A DNA stretch of 60,086 nucleotides from an uncultured Rhodospirillales bacterium (GTDB lineage: Bacteria; Pseudomonadota; Alphaproteobacteria; Reyranellales; Reyranellaceae): the NCBI GenBank assembly GCA_945957125.1, contig CAMFJT010000006.1, positions 1 through 60,086 of the forward strand, written 5' to 3'. The translations under genes and the position numbers were made by a program. Of the stretch, positions 54,251 through 60,086 are shown piece after piece. The notes under the pieces were generated by a model. It ran no database searches. It saw nothing but the letters and a program-made list of their open reading frames with translations, and had not been told where the DNA came from. The stretch's first letter is position 1, and the number at the start of each line of letters is the position of its first letter.

Positions 54251-54360
54251 CCTCACCCTGAGGAACGGAGCGAAGCGGAGTGTCTCGAAGGGTGGCAACG
54301 CGCACCTCGCCTGCTGCCCACCCTTCGAGAAGCTCGCTGCGCTCGCTCCTCAGGGTGAGG
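54251..54360. repeat. Type A palindromic element, copy 2 (about 110 bp)
   Basis: Left arm 54251-54295 (cctcaccctgaggaacggag onward) and right arm 54318-54360 (ending gctcctcagggtgagg) are nearly perfect complements with a 22-nt loop. It matches the element at 29573-29718 in both arms, including gcgaagcggagtgt and tcgaagggtgg. It lies between the HyuB and carboxylase genes. Confidence 0.85.
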
Positions 54361-54410
54361 TATGGTTTTGGTCAACCAATGAATCCGAAGCGAATTGCCG
54401 GGAGAGAACG

Positions 54411-57400
54411 ATGTTCAAGCGTGTGCTGATCGCCAATCGGGGCGAGATCGCGATCCGCATCGCGCGGGCGGCGGCGGCGCTCGGAATCGAGTCGGTGGCG
54501 GTGTTCGCGCCGGCGGATGGGCAGTCGCTGCACACGAAGCTGGCGGACGAGGCGCGGGAGATCGGAAAGGGCATCGCCGATCCGCTGCGCGCCTATCTCG
54601 ACATCGAGGCGATCATCGCGGCCGCCAAGGAGAGCGGTGCGGACTGCGTCCATCCCGGCTACGGCTTCCTCTCCGAAAATGCCGCCTTCGCCGAGCGCTG
54701 CCGGGCCGAGGGCCTGCGCTTCGTCGGCCCCTCGCCTGCCGCGCTCGCGCTGTTCGGCGACAAGGTCGCGGCCCGCGCCTTCGCGCAGAAGCACGGCATC
54801 CCCGTCGTTCCCGGTGCGCCGTCAGCGCTCGCGTCCAGCGCGGACGCAAGAGCTGTCGCGCAATCGATCGGCTATCCGGTGATGCTGAAGGCGGCAGCCG
54901 GTGGTGGCGGACGCGGCATGCGCATCGTCACCGGTCCCGAGGAGATGGACGACGCGTTTGCCCGCTGCCAGGGCGAGGCGAAGGCCGCTTTCGGCGACAG
55001 CGCCGTCTTCCTCGAGAAGATCGTGCCGCGGCCGCGCCACATCGAGGTCCAGGTCCTCGGCGACGGCCTGGGCAATGTCGTGCATCTCTTCGAGCGCGAC
55101 TGTTCGGTGCAGCTCCGCCATCAGAAGGTCGTCGAGATCGCGCCCGCACCCGGCCTCGACGACGCGCTGCGCCAGCGCCTCCACGCCGACGCCGTGACGC
55201 TCGCCCGCGCCGCCGCCTACGAGAACGCCGGCACGGTGGAGTTCCTGGTCGATCCCGAGGGCGGCCGGCACTTCTTCATCGAATGCAATCCGCGCATCCA
55301 GGTCGAGCACACCATCACCGAGCAGGTCATGGGGCTCGACCTCGTCGAGGCGCAGTTCCGCATCGCCGCGGGCGACACCCTCGCGGCGATCGGCATCGCC
55401 GACCAAAAAGCGGTCGGACAGCCGCGCGGCTTCGCGATCCAGGCCCGCGTCGTGGCGCAGGGCACCGGCACGCTGACCGCCTATCGCGAACCGTCCGGCC
55501 CGGGCGTGCGGGTCGATGCCTGCGGCTATCTCGGGCTGTCGCCGCCGCCCCAGTTCGATCCACTGCTGGCCAAGCTGATCGGCCAGTCGGGCACGTTCGC
55601 CTCGGCGGTCGACCGGACCGAACGCGCGTTGGCCGAGTTCCATATCGCCGGTGTGCCGACCAACGTCGAGCAACTGCGCGCCATCCTGGCCCATCCCGAC
55701 TTCCGCAACGGCAATGCGCGCACGACCCTGCTCTCCGACGCGATCGCTCCGGCGAAGAGCGAGCTGGCGGCCCTCAAGTTCCTCGACCAGCAGGCCAGCG
55801 CGCTCGGCCGCGCCGGGCGTACGACACAAGCACCGGCCCGCCCGCTGCCCGTTCCGCCCGGCCATCAGGCGATCGAGAGCCCGCATGCCGGCGCCGTGGT
55901 CGACATCAAGGTGCAGGCTGGCGACACGGTGACAGCGGGCCAGACGCTGTTCGTGGTGTCGGCGATGAAGATGGAGAGCTCGATCGGCGCGTCCTGCGCC
56001 GGCGTCGTCGAGAGCGTGGCGCCGATCGCGGCCGGCGCCTCGGTGGACGGCGGTCAGATCCTCGCCGTCATCAAGCCGTCCGGCGCGGCGCAGGCGGCAC
56101 CCGTCCTGCCGCGCGAGGAGAGCTGGACGCCGATGCTGGAGAAGGTCGCCGCGTTGCAGGAGATCGCGCACGAACGGCTGGCGCCGGGCTCACGCGAGCC
56201 GGGCGTGGTGCGCCAGCGCAACCGCAACAAGCTGACCTGCCGCGAGCGCATCGACGCGCTGCTCGACCGCGGCAGCTTCCGCGAGGTCGGCAGCCTGGCG
56301 GGCTTCGCGAGCTTCGACGACGACGGCGAGATCGCGGCCTTCACGCCGGCCAGCCATGTCGGCGGCCAGGGCCGTATCGAGGGCCGGCCGTGCGTGGTCT
56401 GCGCCGACGATTTCACTTCACGCGGTGGCCATGCCGACGGCGCGATCGGCCAGAAGTCGCGTTATCTCGACCGGCTGTCGATCGAGATCCGCACACCCTC
56501 GATCCGCCTGCTCGACGGCTCCTCGGGCGGCGGCAGCGTCGCGACGATGGTGCCGAAGCAGGGCGCCAGCGCGGAGTCGTCGGCCAAGGAAAGCACCGGC
56601 GCCATCAAGGTCGGCCAGCCGCGGGTGGTGGGCGGGGGCGGCTCGTTCCTGCCGGGCCATCTCGGCAGCTCCTATTACGCCGACCAGCTTGCAACGGTGC
56701 CGGTGGTCAACCTGCTGCTGGGCAGCGTCGTCGGCATCGGCGCGGCCAAGGCGGTGCTCGGCCACTTCTCGGTGATGGTGCGCGACATTGCCCAGCTCTT
56801 CGTCGCCGGCCCGCCGGTGGTCAGCCATGCGATGGGCTACGACGTGACCAAGGAAGACCTGGGCGGCTGGCATATCCACTGCCGCAATGGCTCGGTCGAC
56901 AATCTTGCGGAGAGCGAGGAGGAGGCGATGGCGCAGACCCGCCGCTTCCTGAGCTACCTGCCGTCGAGCGCATACGAGGCGCCGCCGGTGCAGGCCACGA
57001 CCGACGAAGCCGCTCGGCGCGAGGAGGAGCTGCTCACGCTGGTGCCGCGCAAGCGCACCGCGACCTTCGACGTGCGGCGCGCGATCCGGTTGATCGCCGA
57101 CACGGACAGCTTCTTCGAGATCGGCCCGCTGTGGGGCACCGACCAGGTCACGGGCTTCATCCGCCTCGCTGGCCATCCGGTCGGCGTGATCGCGTCCGAC
57201 AGCCGCCACGTCAACGGCGGCGCGCTGACGGCGGACGGCTGCGACAAGCTCAAGCGCCATCTCGACCTGTGCGACCTGTTCCACCTCCCGCTGCTCAACC
57301 TCGTGGACAATCCCGGCTTCGCGGTCGGCATCGAGCACGAGATCGCCGGCACGATCCGCAAGGGCGGCGAATGGATGATCGCCTTCGCGCAGGTCCAGAT

Positions 57401-57776
57401 CCCGATCTTCACGGTGCTGATGCGGCGAAGCTTCGGCGTCGCCGGCAACAACTACGCCACGCCGCGCTCGGCCGCCTCGGTGCGCGTGGCGTGGCCGGCC
57501 GCCGATGTCGGCGGCATCCCGCCCGAAGGCGGCATCGAGGCCGCCTACAAGCGCCAGCTCGCCGAGGCCGCCGACCCGGCCGCGCTGCGCGCCGAGATCA
57601 ACGCCCGCATCGAGAGCGTGCGTGGACCGGTCGGCCCGCTCAACCGCTTCGAGATCGAGGAGATGATCGACCCGCGCGACACCCGCCGGCTCGCCTGCGA
57701 ATGGGTGTCCGACGCCTACCGGATCGTCCGCCAGCCCTCGCGCCTGCAGCCAAGGCCACTCGGCTTTCGGCCATAA
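54411..57776 (+). CDS. Single-chain biotin-dependent acyl-CoA carboxylase
   Basis: A 1121-residue fusion of three functions. The biotin carboxylase (residues 1 to about 445) has KRVLIANRGEIAIRIA, the ATP-grasp loop KAAAGGGGRGMRIV and FIECNPRIQVEHTITEQ. A biotin carrier domain (about 485-555) carries Lys520 in the VVSAMKMESS motif. The carboxyltransferase (about 585-1110) has ERIDALLDRGSFREVGSLAG, GGSFLPGHLGSSYYADQ and PLLNLVDNPGFAVGIEHE. The order BC, BCCP, CT in one chain fits the long-chain acyl-CoA carboxylase (LCC) type of Mycobacterium avium subsp. paratuberculosis rather than standard two-subunit enzymes. ATG 54411 follows gggagagaacg. Coexpression with the upstream hyuAB genes is possible. 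Confidence 0.9.
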   Translation: MFKRVLIANRGEIAIRIARAAAALGIESVAVFAPADGQSLHTKLADEAREIGKGIADPLRAYLDIEAIIAAAKESGADCVHPGYGFLSENAAFAERCRAEGLRFVGPSPAALALFGDKVAARAFAQKHGIPVVPGAPSALASSADARAVAQSIGYPVMLKAAAGGGGRGMRIVTGPEEMDDAFARCQGEAKAAFGDSAVFLEKIVPRPRHIEVQVLGDGLGNVVHLFERDCSVQLRHQKVVEIAPAPGLDDALRQRLHADAVTLARAAAYENAGTVEFLVDPEGGRHFFIECNPRIQVEHTITEQVMGLDLVEAQFRIAAGDTLAAIGIADQKAVGQPRGFAIQARVVAQGTGTLTAYREPSGPGVRVDACGYLGLSPPPQFDPLLAKLIGQSGTFASAVDRTERALAEFHIAGVPTNVEQLRAILAHPDFRNGNARTTLLSDAIAPAKSELAALKFLDQQASALGRAGRTTQAPARPLPVPPGHQAIESPHAGAVVDIKVQAGDTVTAGQTLFVVSAMKMESSIGASCAGVVESVAPIAAGASVDGGQILAVIKPSGAAQAAPVLPREESWTPMLEKVAALQEIAHERLAPGSREPGVVRQRNRNKLTCRERIDALLDRGSFREVGSLAGFASFDDDGEIAAFTPASHVGGQGRIEGRPCVVCADDFTSRGGHADGAIGQKSRYLDRLSIEIRTPSIRLLDGSSGGGSVATMVPKQGASAESSAKESTGAIKVGQPRVVGGGGSFLPGHLGSSYYADQLATVPVVNLLLGSVVGIGAAKAVLGHFSVMVRDIAQLFVAGPPVVSHAMGYDVTKEDLGGWHIHCRNGSVDNLAESEEEAMAQTRRFLSYLPSSAYEAPPVQATTDEAARREEELLTLVPRKRTATFDVRRAIRLIADTDSFFEIGPLWGTDQVTGFIRLAGHPVGVIASDSRHVNGGALTADGCDKLKRHLDLCDLFHLPLLNLVDNPGFAVGIEHEIAGTIRKGGEWMIAFAQVQIPIFTVLMRRSFGVAGNNYATPRSAASVRVAWPAADVGGIPPEGGIEAAYKRQLAEAADPAALRAEINARIESVRGPVGPLNRFEIEEMIDPRDTRRLACEWVSDAYRIVRQPSRLQPRPLGFRP

Positions 57777-57784
57777 GCACTCAT

Positions 57785-57843
57785 TGGACCGCGCGCATCC
57801 TGCGCGCCTCATGATCATGAGCGCGCAGGATGCGCGCGGTCCA
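57785..57843. repeat. Inverted repeat, perfect 23-bp arms (TGGACCGCGCGCATCCTGC)
   Basis: Arms 57785-57807 and 57821-57843 are exact reverse complements; the 13-nt centre ctcatgatcatga is itself nearly palindromic. It stands right after the carboxylase stop. It shares outer ggaccgcgc arms and a catgagcgc core with 31539-31596. Confidence 0.8.
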
Positions 57844-57977
57844 CATGACGACGCCACGCAGGCCTCGAACAAGCGCCAGCAACCATGACAAGCAGAGGCA
57901 GGCCGTGGAAGCGGGCGGGAAGCGAGCCAGGCCATGGCAGCCTTTCCGGCATCGTCAGGCGCTCCCGCGCGATCTGA

Positions 57978-58163
57978 CTACTTCGCCTTTTCAGTCGTCG
58001 CCCGGCACACTGCCATGACCGCTTCGCTCAGCAGCGTTTCCAGAGACTCGGCGGTCAGATCTGAAAATCTGCCGCGAGCCTCGCTCATCGTGTGGTCGAA
58101 GGTGGGGACGGCAATGTCGGTGTCGCGCGACACGCAGACAGTCCGGCGCGTGGTTGGGGCCAT
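57978..58163 (-). CDS. Small hypothetical protein (61 residues)
   Basis: From ATG 58163, preceded by cgaggat, the frame encodes 61 residues (APTTRRTVCVSRDTDIAVPT at the start, LSEAVMAVCRATTEKAK at the end). About 77 percent of third codon positions are G or C, consistent with coding, and the frame is open back to 58265. Its upstream part would begin inside the ArsR operator, so the internal start is preferred. No domain is recognised. It is divergent from the arsR-like gene and may be unexpressed. Confidence 0.35.
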   Translation of the reverse strand: MAPTTRRTVCVSRDTDIAVPTFDHTMSEARGRFSDLTAESLETLLSEAVMAVCRATTEKAK

Positions 58164-58242
58164 GCGATCCTCGATTGGCACTTGAGCACTTGTCAGCTTA
58201 TCGCCGCTGCAGCCACGGGCGCTCGGGTTCAGGTCATGAGCC

Positions 58243-58281
58243 TTGACAGGTGACCAAATAGTCACCTATTGAAAATCATCG
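58243..58281 (+). promoter_or_regulatory. Promoter with ArsR-type operator palindrome
   Basis: A consensus TTGACA (58243-58248) is followed, 18 nt on, by a weak -10-like TATTGA (58267-58272). The interval contains the perfect inverted repeat AGGTGAC-caaata-GTCACCT (58248-58267), 7-bp arms with a 6-nt spacer, a form typical of ArsR-family operators. A repressor bound here would block RNA polymerase, so the arsR-like gene is probably self-repressed. Transcription would begin around 58279-58281, right at the ATG at 58282, and no Shine-Dalgarno sequence is seen, so the message may be leaderless. Confidence 0.6.
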
Positions 58282-58599
58282 ATGGAGGACGACAGGGTCT
58301 TCAAAGCGCTTGCCGATCCGACACGCCGGATGCTGCTGGATCTGCTTTTCCAGCGCGACGGCCAAACGCTGAAGGAATTGCAGGTTGAGATCGACATGAC
58401 ACGTTTTGGCGTCATGAAGCATTTGAGGATCCTGGAGAACGTCGGCCTGGTCGTTTCGAAGCGGTCCGGCCGCGAGAAGCTGCATTTTCTCAATCCCGTT
58501 CCCATTCGGGCGATCCACGACCGATGGATCGACAAATACAGCGAACATCGGCTCTCGGCGCTCGGAGCGCTGAAGAGAGAGCTCGAAAGAAAGGGTTAG
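58282..58599 (+). CDS. ArsR/SmtB-family transcriptional regulator
   Basis: A 105-residue winged-helix regulator: EDDRVFKALADPTRRMLLDL, LKELQVEIDMTRFGVMKHLR as the recognition helix region, and VSKRSGREKLHFLNPVPIRA as the wing. It has no obvious metal-binding cysteines, so it belongs to the metal-independent group usually paired with an SRPBCC protein, as here. Its own promoter carries a perfect palindrome. The partner starts 5 nt after its stop. Confidence 0.92.
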   Translation: MEDDRVFKALADPTRRMLLDLLFQRDGQTLKELQVEIDMTRFGVMKHLRILENVGLVVSKRSGREKLHFLNPVPIRAIHDRWIDKYSEHRLSALGALKRELERKG

Positions 58600-58603
58600 T
58601 TGC

Positions 58604-59095
58604 ATGTCCGACACGAAGGCCGTCCAGGTTTTCAGGATCGTCATCAAGGCCAGCGCCCAAGCGATATGGGAGGCGATCACCAAACCCGAATGGACCGAGC
58701 GCTATGGCTATGGCGGCCGTGTCGCCTACGACCTGGTCAGCGATGGCCGGTTCAGCCACGGCGCCAGCCCCGAAATGAAGTCCTTCGGCCTTCCCGACGA
58801 GATCATCGTCGGCAAGGTCATCGAAAGCGATCCGCCCCGTAAGCTGGTCCAGACGTGGCATCCCCTGTTCGACCCTGCAACGACGGCGGAGCCGCACACG
58901 CGACTGACCTATGAAATCACGGAACATGACGGCGTGTGCACGGTGACGATAACGCACGACGCCACGAATGCCCCAAAGGTGGCCACGATGGTTTCTGGCG
59001 GCGGCGATCCGCAGCAGGGCGGCGGCGGTTGGCCGTGGATCCTGAGCGACCTCAAGTCCTTGCTCGAGACCGGCAAGCGCATGGCGGGGAGTTGA
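58604..59095 (+). CDS. SRPBCC (AHSA1/START-like) domain protein
   Basis: A 163-residue protein of the AHSA1/SRPBCC superfamily: FRIVIKASAQAIWEAITKPE at the start, the PPRKLVQTWHPLFDP strand and the DGVCTVTITHDATNAPKVAT block, with a C-terminal helix DLKSLLETGKRM. Such proteins have a hydrophobic ligand cavity. The ArsR-SRPBCC gene pair recurs in many bacteria and is often reported as a stress- or xenobiotic-linked module, but the ligand is unknown. ATG 58604 lies 5 nt after the arsR stop, so translation is coupled. Confidence 0.9.
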   Translation: MSDTKAVQVFRIVIKASAQAIWEAITKPEWTERYGYGGRVAYDLVSDGRFSHGASPEMKSFGLPDEIIVGKVIESDPPRKLVQTWHPLFDPATTAEPHTRLTYEITEHDGVCTVTITHDATNAPKVATMVSGGGDPQQGGGGWPWILSDLKSLLETGKRMAGS

Positions 59096-59120
59096 TTGGC
59101 CGTTAAGGAACGCATTCCAA

Positions 59121-60086
59121 CTAGCTGACGCACGCCTCGAACAGGCGGCGGTAGTTGCCGCCGAGCAGCTTGGCGATCTCGTCGGGCCTGAAGCGGGACG
59201 AGAGCGCGGCGGCGAGCTGCGGCAGGTCGGCGTAGCTCGGTAGCGAGCTCGGTCCCAGCAAGCCCATCTGGTCGGTGCCGATGCCGACATGGTCGACGCC
59301 AATCACGTCGACCATGCGGGCGATGCCGCTGGCGTAGGAGCTGACGTTGGCCACGTCGTTGACCGGCCAGATGCCGACGACCCCGCCGGTCGCGGCGATC
59401 GCCCGGGCATGGTCCGAGGTGATCAGGCGAGTCCACGGCGTCGGGCGATTGCCGAGGCCGGTATGCGACAGCAGCAGCGGCTTGCTCGTGGTGGCCGCCG
59501 CGCGCTTCACCAGATCGAACGTCCCGTGCGCCACGTCGACCACGATGCCGAGCGCGTTGCAGCGTCGGATCACCTCGACGCCGAAGTCGGTCAGGCCGCC
59601 GTGCACCGAGGGCTCGGTCTGGATGTCGCCCAGCTCGTTGGGACGATAGTGCGTGAGCTGGAGCTGGCGGAGCTGCCAGCGCTGATGCGCTTCGTCGAGA
59701 CGCTCGATCCGTCCTTCGAGCCAGTCGCCGCCTTCCGAGGTGACGATCACCGACGGCCGGCTCGCCCGCGCCGCGCGCAGGTCGGCGGCCGATTGCACGA
59801 TCGGCATCGCCTGGCTGCGCGCCAGCTCGTGCAGCTTGGCGAACTGGACCTTGCTGAAGTCGTAGAGCTCGCCCGGCCGCGGCTCGCGCGCGGGCCGCAA
59901 GCGCCCGTTCGAGACGTGGATGATGGGCGAATCGCCCACGATGCACAGGCAGACGACGGACAGGCCGCCCTGCTTCATCGGGCCGGCAACATCGGAGAGG
60001 CCGCCGCGCCCGTAGCTCGCGCGGATCAGGTTGCCGGCGTGGCTGTGCGTGTCGACCGCGTCGTCGATCGCCTGTGCCATCGCCGG
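59121..60086 (-). CDS. Membrane dipeptidase (peptidase M19) family protein, N-terminal end open at window edge
   Basis: A protein of at least 319 residues in the renal-dipeptidase (M19) family of zinc amidohydrolases. Likely metal ligands are in VDTHSHAG (canonical DGHND), the glutamate of TSEGGDWLEG, the histidine of LLSHTGLGNRP and the aspartate of GIGTDQMG. RFRPDEIAKLLGGNYRRLFE near the end is the usual C-terminal helix. An ATG at 60080 is available, but the frame remains open to the edge and an N-terminal signal could lie beyond. Members cleave dipeptides or other small amides; the modified first motif leaves the substrate open. Confidence 0.82.
   Translation of the reverse strand, partial: PAMAQAIDDAVDTHSHAGNLIRASYGRGGLSDVAGPMKQGGLSVVCLCIVGDSPIIHVSNGRLRPAREPRPGELYDFSKVQFAKLHELARSQAMPIVQSAADLRAARASRPSVIVTSEGGDWLEGRIERLDEAHQRWQLRQLQLTHYRPNELGDIQTEPSVHGGLTDFGVEVIRRCNALGIVVDVAHGTFDLVKRAAATTSKPLLLSHTGLGNRPTPWTRLITSDHARAIAATGGVVGIWPVNDVANVSSYASGIARMVDVIGVDHVGIGTDQMGLLGPSSLPSYADLPQLAAALSSRFRPDEIAKLLGGNYRRLFEACVS

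Noticed and set aside
56418..57935. 505-codon minus-strand open frame opposite the carboxyltransferase domain
   Set aside because: Shadow frame; the carboxylase frame carries all conserved motifs on the plus strand.

Overview
The window reads as about 60 kb of high-GC chromosome from a metabolically versatile alphaproteobacterium. The pointers are very GC-rich third codon positions, many solute-binding proteins (Bug/TctC, TAXI, ABC families), tandem GMC oxidoreductases, IorAB-type molybdenum hydroxylases, sox genes, and an abundance of palindromic intergenic repeats of the kind seen in Rhizobiales and Reyranella-like genomes. The exact genus cannot be fixed from the sequence alone. I see no rRNA, tRNA, CRISPR array, transposase, integrase or phage gene.

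Layout. 1-5.2 kb: a forward cassette of a DUF2126 amidoligase-like protein (5' end outside the window), a circularly permuted ATP-grasp/alpha-E fusion and a transglutaminase, the predicted peptide-ligase/transglutaminase system. It is followed by a decayed HicB-HicA toxin-antitoxin module. 5.5-14.9 kb: a catabolic region with an ABC substrate-binding protein, an oxaloacetate decarboxylase-like enzyme, an MFS carrier, a flavin-dependent acyl-CoA-dehydrogenase-fold monooxygenase, VOC protein, two alpha/beta hydrolases, a ketopantoate-reductase-like dehydrogenase and a flavin reductase. 14.9-23.8 kb: two tandem 538-residue GMC oxidoreductases behind a complete oligopeptide-type ABC transporter (SBP, two permeases, two ATPases). 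23.9-42 kb: many short metabolic units (VOC, HpcH/HpaI aldolase, TylF-like methyltransferase, benzoylformate-decarboxylase-like ThDP enzyme, peptide SBP, flavin monooxygenase, third GMC with a small lipoprotein, zinc alcohol dehydrogenase, Bug SBP, hydrolase, acyl-CoA dehydrogenase, ion channel, DUF3237, SbmA-like ABC exporter, class II aldolase, Lrp regulator).

42.2-50.3 kb: the most interesting block, all on the minus strand: iorA-iorB-like molybdenum hydroxylase genes, then soxF-soxX-soxY-soxZ-soxA with tight coupling, then two TAXI solute-binding proteins where soxB would usually lie. SoxY ends in AACIEDVT rather than the canonical GGCGG arm. 50.4-57.8 kb: hydantoinase/oxoprolinase HyuA and HyuB followed by a single-chain biotin-dependent carboxylase (biotin carboxylase, biotin carrier and carboxyltransferase in one 1121-residue protein). 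58-60 kb: an ArsR/SRPBCC pair with a clear operator palindrome and probable leaderless start, then a membrane-dipeptidase-like gene running off the window.

Intergenic space is rich in palindromic elements: a 130-bp type with two copies (27.6 and 47.5 kb), a 110-145-bp type with two copies (29.6 and 54.3 kb), a looser third type (1.6, 22.1, 29.8 kb) and several perfect short hairpins. All lie outside genes or at gene edges and none has a U-tract. Function calls rest on motif recognition by eye; no database search was run.
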